Positions 5,573 to 13,407 of a DNA stretch of 64,000 bases are shown here, piece by piece. Each line of letters starts with the position of its first letter. The first letter of the stretch is position 1. Below the pieces are notes generated by a model. That model ran no database searches. It had not been told where the DNA came from and saw only the letters and a program-made list of their open reading frames with translations. Both the position numbers and the translations under genes were made by a program. The stretch comes from Phycisphaerae bacterium (lineage in GTDB: Bacteria; Planctomycetota; Phycisphaerae; UBA1845; Fen-1342), in the NCBI GenBank assembly GCA_030428945.1, contig JAUIEC010000004.1, positions 124,001-188,000 of the forward strand, in the 5' to 3' direction.

Positions 5573-8254
5573 TCAGGCGTACGCGGGGTCCGGGTATTCC
5601 GGGTCGATGCCGAGCGTCTCGAGCGCCGTGGCCAGCTTCTTCCGGTCGAACTTGCCGTGGCGGGCCAGTTCGCACAGCGCCGCGTAGACCACGTGCGGGG
5701 CATCGATCTCGTAGTGCGCCCGCAGGGCCTCGCGCGTGTCGCTCCTCCCGAAGCCGTCCGTTCCCGCCGGTGCGATGCCGCACGGTACGTACGGATGCAG
5801 GCGCTGGGCCACCTGCTGCACGAAGTCGCTGGTCGTCACGATCGGCCAGGCCTCGTCGGCCAGCGCCGCCGTGATGTACGGCACCTTCGCCTCGTCGGCC
5901 GGGTGCAGCCGGTTCCAGCGCTCGCAGCGGATCGCATCCCGGTACAGCTCGTTGTAGCTCGTCACGCTCCAGACATCGGCCGCGACCTTGAACTGCTCGC
6001 GGAGCATCTCCTGGGCCTTGAGCGCCTCGCGGATCAGCGGGCCGCTGCCGAACAGGTGCACCCGCGGCATCTTGCCCGGCCGCTCGGCCGCGCGGAACTT
6101 GTACATCCCGCGGATGATGCCTTCCTCGGCCCCCTCGACCAGCGGCGGCTGTTCGTAGTTCTCGTTGTAGGCCGTCAGGTAATAGAAGACGTCCTCGCCC
6201 TCGTGGTACATCCGGCGGATGCCCTCGCGGATGATCACCGCGAACTCGCAGGCGAAGGCCGGGTCATACGACAGGCAGTTCGGGACCGTGCTCGCGTTCA
6301 CCAGGCTGTGCCCGTCCTGGTGCTGCAGACCCTCGCCGTTCAGCGTCGTCCGCCCGGCCGTCGCACCCACCAAGAAGCCCCGGCAGCGCATGTCGGCCGC
6401 GGCCCAGATCGAGTCGCCGATCCGCTGGAAGCCGAACATCGAATAGAACGTGAAGAACGGAATCATCCCGATGCCGTGGCTGGCATAGGCCGTCCCGGCC
6501 GCGGTGAACGAGCCCATCGCGCCGGCCTCGGTGATGCCTTCTTCGAGGATCTGCCCGTTCTGGCGCTCCTCGTACTTCATCAGCAGGTGCGCGTCGACCG
6601 GTTCGTACAACTGCCCGGCGTGGGCGTAGATCCCGTACGTCCGGAAGAGCGCTTCCATGCCGAACGTGCGGGCCTCGTCCGGAACGATCGGCACGATGTA
6701 CTTGCCGAGTTCCTTGTCCCGCAGCAGGCGCCCGAGCATCCGCATGTACGCCATCGTGGTCGAGGCCTCGCGTCCGCCGCTGCCGCCGAGGAACTCGTCG
6801 AACGTGTCCTTCGGCAGTTCCGGCAGGGCGCCGATCCGGGCCCGGCGCTTCGGCAGCGATCCGCCCAGCGCTTCGCGGCGATCCATCAGGTACTTGTGTT
6901 CGAGACTGCCTTCCTCGAAGCGGCAGAAGGGCGTCTCGGCGATCTCGGCGTCGCTGACCGGAATGTCGAACTGGTCGCGGAACGCCTTCAGTTCGTCCTC
7001 GTTCAGCTTCTTCTGCTGGTGCGTGATGTTCTTGCCTTCGCCGGCCTCGCCCATCCCGTAGCCCTTGATCGTCCGGGCCAGGATCACCGTCGGCTGACCC
7101 TTGTGCGCGATCGCGGCGTGATACGCGGCGTAGACCTTCTCCGGGTCGTGCCCGCCCAGGCGCATGTTCTCCAGGTGCTCGTCCGAATACTCCGCCACCA
7201 GCCGGCCGAGTTCCGGCGTCTGGTTGAAGAAGTGCTCCCGGACGTAGGCCCCGTTCTCGACGGTATAGCGCTGCCAGAGACCGTCGACCGTGTTGCTCAT
7301 CGCCGCGACCAGGTGCCCGTCGCTGTCCGCGTCGAGCAGCGGATCCCAGTCGCCTCCGAAGACGACCTTGATCACGTTCCAGCCGGCCCCGCGGAAGGCG
7401 GCCTCCAGTTCCTGGATGATCTGCCCGTTGCCGCGAACCGGACCGTCCAGACGCTGCAGGTTGCAGTTGATCACCCAGGTCAGGTTGTCGAGCTTTTCGC
7501 GGGCCGCCAGCGTGATCGCGCCGAGGCTCTCGGGCTCGTCCATCTCGCCGTCACCGAGGAACGCGAACACGCGGGATTCACTGGTGTCCAGCAGCCCGCG
7601 GTCCAGCAGGTACTCGTTGAAACGGGCCTGGTAGATCGAGTTGATCGGGCCGAGACCCATCGAAACGGTCGGGAACTGCCAGAAGTCCTTCATCAGCCAC
7701 GGGTGCGGATAGCTCGACAGCCCGCCCCCGGCCGCCAGTTCCCGGCGGAAGTTCAGCAGGTGCTTGTCCGTCAGCCGGCCTTCCAGGTAGGCCCGCCCGT
7801 AGATCCCGGGACTCGCGTGCCCCTGGAAATAGACCAGGTCGCCCGGGTATTCGCCGCTGCTGCCCCGGAAGAAGTGGTTGAAGCCGATCTCGATCAGCGT
7901 CGCCGCCGAGGCGAACGTCGAGATGTGACCGCCAATTCCCTCGAAGTTGCGGTTGGCCCGCACGACCATCGCCATCGCGTTCCAGCGGACGAAACTCTTG
8001 ATCCGCCGCTCGATCGCCCGGTCACCCGGGAACGCCGGCTGCTGGCTGTGGTGGATCGTGTTCACGACCGGCGAGTTCATCCCGCGCGGAACCTGCACAC
8101 CGTGCCGTTCGGCCCAGTCATGCAGTCGGTCCAGGAGGAAGCTGGTCCGGTCCGGGCCGGCATGCTGGGTCACCGCCGCAGCGGACTCCAGCCATTCGGC
8201 GGTTTCGGTCGGATCCAGGTCAAGCCCGTGGTCTGGTGTATTTTGCCGTAACAT
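5573..8254 (-). CDS. aceE: Pyruvate dehydrogenase E1 component, homodimeric type
   Basis: An 893-residue protein, close to the 887 of E. coli AceE. It catalyses thiamine-diphosphate-dependent decarboxylation of pyruvate and reductive acetylation of the E2 lipoyl group. Family marks are visible: VVNTIHHSQQPAFPGD and FVRWNAMAMVVRANR near the N-terminus, GHISTFASAATLIEIGFNHF, and the ThDP motif GDGEMDEPES...NCNLQRLDGPVRGNG. ISGEMALFRTYGIY-type and LNGEGLQHQDGHS segments follow in the second half. The start at 8254 (MLRQNTPDHGL) matches the family N-terminus; the open frame runs further upstream without similarity. No E2 or E3 gene adjoins it, so the subunits must be encoded elsewhere. It is transcribed divergently from rplU. 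Confidence 0.96.
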   Translation of the reverse strand: MLRQNTPDHGLDLDPTETAEWLESAAAVTQHAGPDRTSFLLDRLHDWAERHGVQVPRGMNSPVVNTIHHSQQPAFPGDRAIERRIKSFVRWNAMAMVVRANRNFEGIGGHISTFASAATLIEIGFNHFFRGSSGEYPGDLVYFQGHASPGIYGRAYLEGRLTDKHLLNFRRELAAGGGLSSYPHPWLMKDFWQFPTVSMGLGPINSIYQARFNEYLLDRGLLDTSESRVFAFLGDGEMDEPESLGAITLAAREKLDNLTWVINCNLQRLDGPVRGNGQIIQELEAAFRGAGWNVIKVVFGGDWDPLLDADSDGHLVAAMSNTVDGLWQRYTVENGAYVREHFFNQTPELGRLVAEYSDEHLENMRLGGHDPEKVYAAYHAAIAHKGQPTVILARTIKGYGMGEAGEGKNITHQQKKLNEDELKAFRDQFDIPVSDAEIAETPFCRFEEGSLEHKYLMDRREALGGSLPKRRARIGALPELPKDTFDEFLGGSGGREASTTMAYMRMLGRLLRDKELGKYIVPIVPDEARTFGMEALFRTYGIYAHAGQLYEPVDAHLLMKYEERQNGQILEEGITEAGAMGSFTAAGTAYASHGIGMIPFFTFYSMFGFQRIGDSIWAAADMRCRGFLVGATAGRTTLNGEGLQHQDGHSLVNASTVPNCLSYDPAFACEFAVIIREGIRRMYHEGEDVFYYLTAYNENYEQPPLVEGAEEGIIRGMYKFRAAERPGKMPRVHLFGSGPLIREALKAQEMLREQFKVAADVWSVTSYNELYRDAIRCERWNRLHPADEAKVPYITAALADEAWPIVTTSDFVQQVAQRLHPYVPCGIAPAGTDGFGRSDTREALRAHYEIDAPHVVYAALCELARHGKFDRKKLATALETLGIDPEYPDPAYA

Positions 8255-8353
8255 GGCCGCTAAGGTAGCGGTTAGGGGGTGCCCGTCAACGCCCGCCCGC
8301 GATTCTCGCCGTTTTCCCCCGGCGCCCGGCCGGCGAAACCGGCCCCTAACCCG

Positions 8354-8382
8354 TTGCAAGCGGCCAGGTTGCCCGGTATAGT
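8354..8382 (+). promoter_or_regulatory. Sigma-70 type promoter for rplU
   Basis: TTGCAA (8354-8359), a 17-base spacer and TATAGT (8377-8382) form a good housekeeping promoter about 70 bases before the GTG of L21. It lies in the intergenic region shared with divergent aceE. Confidence 0.65.
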
Positions 8383-8450
8383 CCGCGATTGCCAACCAGA
8401 TGCAGGCGACCGCTGGTGTGACGTAAGGTGCCAGCAGCGAAGGAGTTATT

Positions 8451-8765
8451 GTGTACGCAATCTTCGAAGACGGCGGCAAGCAGTACAAGGTGAACGAGGG
8501 CGACACGCTGCTTCTCGAAACCCGCGAAATGCCCGAGGGCGAAAAGACCCTGACCCTCGACCAGGTCCTGATGATCGGCGAAGGCGCCGAGGCGAAGATC
8601 GGGCAGCCCTGGGTCAGCGGCGCCTCGGTCTCCGCCACGATCCTCCAGGACCTCAAGACCCCCAAGGTCGTCGGTGCCAAGTTCAAGCGACGCAAGGGAT
8701 ACCGCCGCATCTTCGGTCACCGCCAGCAGATGCTGCGGGTCCGGATCGACAAGATCAACGCCTAG
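8451..8765 (+). CDS. rplU: 50S ribosomal protein L21
   Basis: A 104-residue protein of normal L21 length. It begins MYAIFEDGGKQYKV and ends with the 23S-rRNA-binding basic segment KFKRRKGYRRIFGHRQQ and LRVRIDKI. GTG start, with AAGGAG about five bases upstream. L21 is usually followed by rpmA (L27) and obg; here the next genes are an exported protein, rph and others, so the standard L21-L27 pair is split. It probably heads the operon 8451-10978. Confidence 0.96.
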   Translation: MYAIFEDGGKQYKVNEGDTLLLETREMPEGEKTLTLDQVLMIGEGAEAKIGQPWVSGASVSATILQDLKTPKVVGAKFKRRKGYRRIFGHRQQMLRVRIDKINA

Positions 8766-8775
8766 CGGAACAGCA

Positions 8776-9426
8776 ATGCGATTCCTCGACACGCCATCGG
8801 CTACGGTCGCCCCGATTCGACCGCTGCTGGTGGCGGTCTTCTGCGCCGGCCTCGCCCTGAACGCGCCCGCCTGGCAGAACCCCGAATTCGAAACCGCCGC
8901 CCAGCGACTCGACACGCTCCGACGCGTCGGCTCGGATTCCAAGGCCCTCGCCGCCGAGCGGACCGCCCTCGAGTTCTGCCTCGCCTGCGGCGTCGGCGAT
9001 GGCCAGGCCGCCGCCGGACGCGTCGCCGCCATCGGATACCACCACCTGCCGCTCGAAGGACCGCTCCCGCTCGACGCCCTCCGCCCCGAGCCGATCGCCG
9101 ATCTGACCGCCACGATCGACGGCCTGCCCGACGCCGGCGTCAATCGCATGCCGTCCAACCGCTTCCGAATCGTCGGCCGCGACGTGATTCGACGCCGCTT
9201 CGGACCCGGCGGCCTGTGGATGCTGCCGACCGACTACGCCCTGCTGCTGGAACACGATCCGCTGCTGCCTGACTGGGTCGACCGGCCCGCCTACCTCGTG
9301 GTCCGCGTCAAGACCCACTGGGTCCGGCAGAACAACAAGATGGTCGAGAAGAAGTACCCCCGGGTCGTCGGCGGAACGCTCGTCCAGGTCCTGTCCGACA
9401 ACGCCGAACGCCAGCGGGGCGAGTGA
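8776..9426 (+). CDS. Exported hypothetical protein, 216 aa
   Basis: ATG at 8776, eleven bases after rplU. A signal-like segment (PLLVAVFCAGLALNAPAW, about residues 16-33) suggests export. The mature part contains a helical region rich in Ala and Leu, and a C-terminal half with WMLPTDYALLLEHDPLLPDWVD and VVRVKTHWVRQNNKMVEKKYPRVVGG. I recognise no family. It ends two bases before the ATG of rph, so translation of the two is probably coupled. Its place between ribosomal and RNA-processing genes does not explain its role. Confidence 0.7.
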   Translation: MRFLDTPSATVAPIRPLLVAVFCAGLALNAPAWQNPEFETAAQRLDTLRRVGSDSKALAAERTALEFCLACGVGDGQAAAGRVAAIGYHHLPLEGPLPLDALRPEPIADLTATIDGLPDAGVNRMPSNRFRIVGRDVIRRRFGPGGLWMLPTDYALLLEHDPLLPDWVDRPAYLVVRVKTHWVRQNNKMVEKKYPRVVGGTLVQVLSDNAERQRGE

Positions 9427-9428
9427 CC

Positions 9429-10145
9429 ATGCGACACGACGGACGAACACCCGAGCAGGCCCGCCCCTGCACCATCCAGCGCGGCTTCACCGAACTGCCG
9501 CCCGGGTCCGTGCTGATCCGCACCGGACGCACCCAGGTCCTCTGCACCGCCACCGTCAGCACCGCCTTGCCACCCTGGCGCGAACCCAGCGGACTCGGCT
9601 GGGTCACGGCCGAATACGAAATGCTGCCCGGCTCCACCGGACAGCGCAAACCTCGCTCGCGACTCAAGGTCGATGGCCGCACCCAGGAGATCCAGCGGCT
9701 GATCGGCCGCTCGCTGCGGGCCGTCATCGACTTCGCCGCACTCGGCCCCAACCTGATCACCATCGACTGCGACGTCCTGCAGGCCGACGGCGGGACCCGC
9801 ACCGCGGCCGTCACCGGCGCCTACGTCGCCCTCTGCGATGCGATCGCCTTCGGCCGCCGCGAAGGACTCTGGTCGGGCGAGATCCTCCGCACCGGCGTCG
9901 CGGCCGTCAGCGTCGGCATCGTCGACGGCCAGGCCCTGCTCGACCTGGACTACCGCGAGGACGCCTCCGCCGAAGTCGACTGCAACCTGGTAATGACCGG
10001 CCACGGCGAGTGGATCGAGGTGCAGGCCACCGGCGAGAAGGCCGTCTTCAGCGACGCGCAACTGGCCCGCATGCTGCAACTCGGTCGGGCCGGCATCGAG
10101 CAGCTATTCCAACTGCAGCAGTCCGCCCTGGAGCAGACGCCATGA
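9429..10145 (+). CDS. rph: Ribonuclease PH
   Basis: A 238-residue phosphorolytic 3'-5' exoribonuclease that trims tRNA 3' ends, identical in length to E. coli RNase PH. Conserved blocks: MRHDGRTPEQ-RPC at the start, GRTQVLCTATV, TAEYEMLPGSTGQR, GRTQEIQRLIGRSLRAV, the phosphate-binding DCDVLQADGGTRTAAVTGA, and the C-terminal DLDYREDASAEVDCN-VMT and EVQATGEKAVFS. ATG 9429 is chosen because it gives the family N-terminus; an in-frame GTG at 9423 overlaps the preceding stop. The stop overlaps the next start as ATGA. Confidence 0.95.
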   Translation: MRHDGRTPEQARPCTIQRGFTELPPGSVLIRTGRTQVLCTATVSTALPPWREPSGLGWVTAEYEMLPGSTGQRKPRSRLKVDGRTQEIQRLIGRSLRAVIDFAALGPNLITIDCDVLQADGGTRTAAVTGAYVALCDAIAFGRREGLWSGEILRTGVAAVSVGIVDGQALLDLDYREDASAEVDCNLVMTGHGEWIEVQATGEKAVFSDAQLARMLQLGRAGIEQLFQLQQSALEQTP

Positions 10146-10978
10146 ACCACAGCCTGAGAACCGGACTGATCCTTCTGCTGGCCGCCCTGGCCTGGGGCCC
10201 GGACGCCCGCGCCGAAGACGAGGACCTCTGGGGCATCCAGGTCGCAACCTACCAGGGCGACAACCGCGTCAAGCTGGCCGACAACTGCGCCGGCCACCTG
10301 CGGGCGGTGAAGGGCCTCGACAAGAAACTCGTCCGCGTCTTCCACGAACGCGACGTCAGCCTGGTCTACTACGGCCGCTACAAGCGGCAGTACAACGACG
10401 GCAACAACCAGACCCAGTACAAGCCCGATCCGAACCCGCCGCTGAACCTGATCCGCAGCCTGTCGATGGAAGACCAGCGCCGGCAGGTCGTCTGGCCGTT
10501 CCGGCTCGCCTCGCTGCAGCCCTATCCCGTGCCGCTCTCGATTCCGGCCGCGTGGCAGCTTGAACGCAACCCCGGCCACTACGCGCTGCAGGTCGCCGTC
10601 TTCTACAACACCGAGGAAATGCGGCAGCGCCGCTCGGCCGCCGAGCAGTACTGCAAACTGCTCCGCGACGAACGGCAGGAGGCCTACGTGCACCACGGCC
10701 CGGTGCACTCGTCGGTCTGCATCGGCGCGTTCCCCCGGCAGGCCCTGCGAACCTTCCGCGAAACCGACCCGATGACCGGCCGCATCCAGGTCGTGCAGCG
10801 GATCGTCGACCCGCAGATGCTGGCCCTGCAGAAGAAGTACCCGCACCACCTGCAGAACGGCGCCCGCACCTACCAGGTCGGTCGCGACCGACGCACCAAC
10901 CAGAAACTCAAGGACGTCCACCTGAGCTTCCCGGTCGAGGTCCCCAAACCCGATCCCTTCCGCGGAATCAACGACTGA
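10142..10978 (+). CDS. Exported protein with two SPOR-like repeats
   Basis: ATG at 10142 overlaps the rph stop. The 278-residue product has a signal peptide (SLRTGLILLLAALAWGPDARAE). Two copies of a SPOR-like pattern are visible: WGIQVATYQGDNR...A..LR...GL at about residues 30-75, and YALQVAVFYNTEEMRQ...AEQYCKLLRDERQEAYVHHG...SVCIGAF at about 145-200. SPOR domains bind denuded septal peptidoglycan; if the assignment holds, the protein acts in the envelope at division. The C-terminus is basic and ends with PFRGIND. No lipobox is present. The family assignment is by pattern only. Confidence 0.6.
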   Translation: MNHSLRTGLILLLAALAWGPDARAEDEDLWGIQVATYQGDNRVKLADNCAGHLRAVKGLDKKLVRVFHERDVSLVYYGRYKRQYNDGNNQTQYKPDPNPPLNLIRSLSMEDQRRQVVWPFRLASLQPYPVPLSIPAAWQLERNPGHYALQVAVFYNTEEMRQRRSAAEQYCKLLRDERQEAYVHHGPVHSSVCIGAFPRQALRTFRETDPMTGRIQVVQRIVDPQMLALQKKYPHHLQNGARTYQVGRDRRTNQKLKDVHLSFPVEVPKPDPFRGIND

Positions 10979-11064
10979 CGCGCGGCCGACCGGGCCGCGA
11001 CCTGACACCGTGCGTCCGGCCCGCCGTCCGGCACCTTTGCGCCCGCCTCAGGCTGGAAGGAACC

Positions 11065-11661
11065 ATGATGCAGATCCTGCTCGCCACCGGCAACGCCGGC
11101 AAGGTCCGCGAACTGCGGCAGATCACGGCCGGTAGCGACTGGGAGTGGCTCGGTCTCGACGCCTTCCCCGGCGTGACCGAAGCGGTCGAGGACGGCGACA
11201 CGTTCTCGGCCAACGCCCGGAGGAAGGCCCTGCACTACGCGGCCGCGACCGGTCTGCTGGTGATGGCGGACGACTCGGGCCTGGAGGTCGACGCCCTCGG
11301 CGGCGAACCGGGCGTGCACTCGGCCTACTACGCCGGCCTGCCGCGTGATGACGGGCGGAACAACGCCAGGCTGATCGCCGAACTGCGGGGCGTGCCGGAG
11401 TCCGAGCGAACGGCCCGCTTCCGCTGCGTGATCGTCGTCGCCCGCCCGGGCGAGATCCTGCTGGAAACCGACGGCGCCGTGGAAGGCCGCATCATCGACG
11501 AACCCCGCGGCAGCAACGGCTTCGGCTACGACCCGCACTTCTTCATCCCGGAGCAGAACTGCACCACGGCCGAACTGCCGCCCGAAATCAAGAACCAGAT
11601 CAGCCACCGCGGCCGCGCCGTGCGAAAGATGCTGCCACTGCTGAACGAACTGACCAGATGA
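11065..11661 (+). CDS. rdgB: XTP/dITP diphosphatase (non-canonical purine NTP pyrophosphatase)
   Basis: A 198-residue RdgB/HAM1 family enzyme that hydrolyses ITP, dITP and XTP to monophosphates and so keeps deaminated purines out of nucleic acid. Signature stretches: LLATGNAGKVRELRQI at the N-terminus (nucleotide-binding), VMADDSGLEVDALGGEPGVHSA (metal and base recognition), SNGFGYDPHFFIPE and ISHRGRAVRKM. Length is standard. AAGGAA lies 5-6 bases before the first of two ATGs. It lies downstream of rph, an rph-rdgB linkage seen in many bacteria. Confidence 0.95.
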   Translation: MMQILLATGNAGKVRELRQITAGSDWEWLGLDAFPGVTEAVEDGDTFSANARRKALHYAAATGLLVMADDSGLEVDALGGEPGVHSAYYAGLPRDDGRNNARLIAELRGVPESERTARFRCVIVVARPGEILLETDGAVEGRIIDEPRGSNGFGYDPHFFIPEQNCTTAELPPEIKNQISHRGRAVRKMLPLLNELTR

Positions 11662-11664
11662 GAA

Positions 11665-11712
11665 GTAAGCAGGTAAGCAGGTCAGCAAAGTAAGCAAGTA
11701 AGCAGGTAAGCA
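11665..11712 (+). repeat. Tandem 8-base repeat (GTAAGCAG)
   Basis: GTAAGCAG occurs about six times in a row with slight variation (GTCAGCAAA, GTAAGCAA), starting three bases after the rdgB stop. A phase-variation role is unlikely because it is outside any gene. Confidence 0.75.
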
Positions 11713-11720
11713 GGCAATCC

Positions 11721-11973
11721 AGTGGCAAGCGACAGGGCGGCAGGCGCCTCGCTGTCGTCGGTATCCCGCGCGCGAGAAATGTAGGACACCCCGGGTAGGG
11801 TGCGTCATCGACGCAGCAGCCCGCGCCCCCATTCCGACGCGGACGCCGCAGGCGTCGATGCCGCACCGCGTGGCAATGGAAGGGTGGCAGACGCCTCGCT
11901 GCCGTCGGTAACCCGGGCACGAGAGATGTAGGAGACGCCGGGGAGGGTGCGTCATCGACGCGGCAGCCCGCAA
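11721..11973 (+). repeat. Two direct copies of a ~149-bp unit containing the TIR element
   Basis: Bases 11721-11826 and 11870-11973 align over their length: TGGCAA, GGCAGxCGCCTCGCTG, CGTCGGTA, CGAGAxATGTAGGA, then GGTGCGTCATCGACGC and GCAGCCCGC. The first copy carries the complete terminal-inverted-repeat element (11799-11867); the second stops after its left end (11946-11961). Confidence 0.7.
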
Positions 11974-12004
11974 TCGGGGCAGCGACCGTCCACCTGCTCA
12001 CCTG

Positions 12005-12313
12005 TTACTGGTTCTCGGGAACGTACCCCGGGATGTTCTTCTGCTCGCCGAAGAAGAACGGCTCCATGTGCTGGGCAAGCACCTGGTTGGACTCGTCGGC
12101 CGTCGGGTCCAGCCGGTATTCGTTCATCACCATCAGCATGTAGTCGTTCCACTGCGCGACGGCCTGGGCCGAGACGGTCTCGCGGACCCGCTCGGCGAAC
12201 TCCTTACCCGCGATCAGGACGATCATCTTGTACTGACGAGCCTGGTCCGGATCGTCCAGGTTCAAGGCCGGCAGTTCCTGGCCCAGCTTCACGCAACGAA
12301 TCAGCTTTGACAT
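12005..12313 (-). CDS. yggX: Fe(2+)-trafficking / oxidative damage protection protein YggX
   Basis: A 102-residue protein starting MSKLIRCVKLGQEL. It keeps the family layout: an early Cys in IRC, a central AKEFAERVRE-type helix then VAQWNDYMLMVMNEYRLD, and a C-terminal HMEPFFFGEQKNIPGYVPE. YggX proteins protect iron-sulfur clusters and limit labile iron. The ATG at 12313 has AAGGAG upstream on the minus strand. The open frame extends further upstream through repeats and is not part of the gene. Slightly longer than the usual about 90 residues because of an insertion LNLDDPDQARQYKM. Confidence 0.85.
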   Translation of the reverse strand: MSKLIRCVKLGQELPALNLDDPDQARQYKMIVLIAGKEFAERVRETVSAQAVAQWNDYMLMVMNEYRLDPTADESNQVLAQHMEPFFFGEQKNIPGYVPENQ

Positions 12314-12352
12314 CAAGGACTCCTTGTTCCTCACAAGGATAGGCCACTCCTT

Positions 12353-12441
12353 GAAGGGAGCAAGGGAGCCGGGGAAGAGGGAGCCTCGGAAGAGGGAGCC
12401 TCGGAAGAGGGAGCAAGGGAGCGAGGGAGCGAGGGAGCCAG
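12353..12441 (+). repeat. Purine-rich GGGAGC low-complexity array
   Basis: Words such as GGGAGC, AAGGGAGC, GAGGGAGC and GAAGAGGGAGCCTCG recur about ten times. The same word family recurs inverted at 12726-12762, inverted inside the ABC permease gene at 17215-17278, and more weakly near 27295. Confidence 0.7.
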
Positions 12442-12453
12442 ACAGCCGGGTAG

Positions 12454-12581
12454 GGTGCGTCATCGACGCAGCAGCCCGCGCCACCATCCGACGCGGCCAC
12501 CCCAGCCGGGTAGGGTGCGTCATCGACGCAGCAGCCCGCGGTCGATCGTGTCGCGGAAGCCTCAGGCGTCGATGCCGCACC
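12454..12581 (+). repeat. TIR element: one truncated and one complete copy
   Basis: GGTGCGTCATCGACGC occurs at 12454-12469 (left end only) and 12514-12529. The second is matched by GCGTCGATGCCGCACC at 12566-12581, its reverse complement at 15 of 16 bases. The complete unit of 68 bp with terminal inverted repeats resembles a MITE/REP-type element. Confidence 0.7.
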
Positions 12582-12725
12582 GCGTGGCAATCGAAAGGGG
12601 GGAACAACCACAAGCCCTGCGCAAGGTCTTACGAGTGGCCATCCATAGGGGGAAATCGAACGGCGAATTCGAAAGGGAGGCCCCGGCCACAAACCCGCCG
12701 CGGGCCGCGCGAGGCCTCTGCCTTC

Positions 12726-12762
12726 TGGCTCCCTCGCTCCCTGGCTCCCTCGCTCCCTTCCG
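12726..12762 (-). repeat. GCTCCC array, inverted copy of the GGGAGC family
   Basis: GGCTCCCTCGCTCCCTGGCT and CCCTCGCTCCC read as the reverse complement of the array at 12353-12441. The array abuts the stop of the 12764 gene. Confidence 0.65.
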
Positions 12763-12763
12763 C

Positions 12764-13387
12764 TCAATCCGCCACGAACGGGCGCTGCACGAGCGTGATG
12801 CCTTCGCCCAGGCACGGCAGCACATCGGGATTGCCGCACGAAGCCTCGTCCGGCAGGGAGGGCGGACAGACGCCGTTCAGGCACGCCAGCAGGTCCTCGC
12901 GGGCATCCACCGTCGACGGCAGATCCGACGCCCGTCGCGCGACCGCCAGCAGCACCGACTGCTCGATCGGCGGCGCGTGCGAGACATCGACCGGAATCTG
13001 CACGGCCTCGCCCCGGGCCATCTCGGTAATCGTCGAGCCGTCCTCGAACTCGTGCACCTGCCACTGCAGGCACGAACAGTCCCGGTCCCACACCCGCAGC
13101 AGCACCAGCGCCGCCGCCGCCGTGTCCAGGCACGGCTGCAGCACGTCGATCCGCTGCCCGGCCTGGCTCACCGGACTGCTCACATGTTCGATCGAAATCG
13201 CTTTCGCCGGGATCGTCCGATAACGCGTAACGCTCCGCGGATTCATGAACACCAGCGCCAGCAGCGCCGCGGCGCCGCTGGTCGCCAGCAGCCACCAGCT
13301 TGCCAGCCGCAACCGGCGGATCGGCCGGGCAAACGCCTCGGCCTCGACGGCCGCTCGCAGCAGTCGTTCCAGGACCGGATCAGGCAT
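12764..13387 (-). CDS. Membrane-anchored protein, possible anti-sigma factor
   Basis: The start is set at ATG 13387, with AGGAGA upstream; 20 bases separate it from the sigma gene at 13408, so the two form an operon. The 207-residue product has a cytoplasmic N-terminus (PDPVLERLLRAAVEAEAFARPI), one membrane helix (SWWLLATSGAAALLALVF, about residues 36-53), and an extracytoplasmic domain containing several Cys (CLDT, DCSC, LACLNGVCP, SCG, LPCLG) that may form disulfides. The topology and position suit an anti-sigma factor. No zinc-binding HxxxCxxC motif is present, so the role is inferred from context only. Confidence 0.6.
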   Translation of the reverse strand: MPDPVLERLLRAAVEAEAFARPIRRLRLASWWLLATSGAAALLALVFMNPRSVTRYRTIPAKAISIEHVSSPVSQAGQRIDVLQPCLDTAAAALVLLRVWDRDCSCLQWQVHEFEDGSTITEMARGEAVQIPVDVSHAPPIEQSVLLAVARRASDLPSTVDAREDLLACLNGVCPPSLPDEASCGNPDVLPCLGEGITLVQRPFVAD

Positions 13388-13407
13388 CGCACGTTCTCCT
13401 GCAATGG

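Larger units (their letters stand above)
11662..12004. other. Repeat-filled gap between rdgB and yggX
   Basis: About 340 bases without a supportable gene, lying between two convergent genes. In order it holds an 8-base tandem repeat (11665-11712), then two copies of a unit of about 149 bp that each include the GGTGCGTCATCGACGC element. Short frames on the minus strand here are repeat translations. Confidence 0.7.
12314..12763. other. Repeat-filled gap upstream of yggX
   Basis: About 450 bases between the yggX start and the end of the 12764 gene. It contains a purine-rich GGGAGC array (12353-12441), a truncated and a complete copy of the TIR element, about 120 bases of unique sequence, and a GCTCCC array in inverted orientation (12726-12762). 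No gene is supported. The yggX promoter must lie within the first tens of bases or inside the repeat. Confidence 0.65.
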
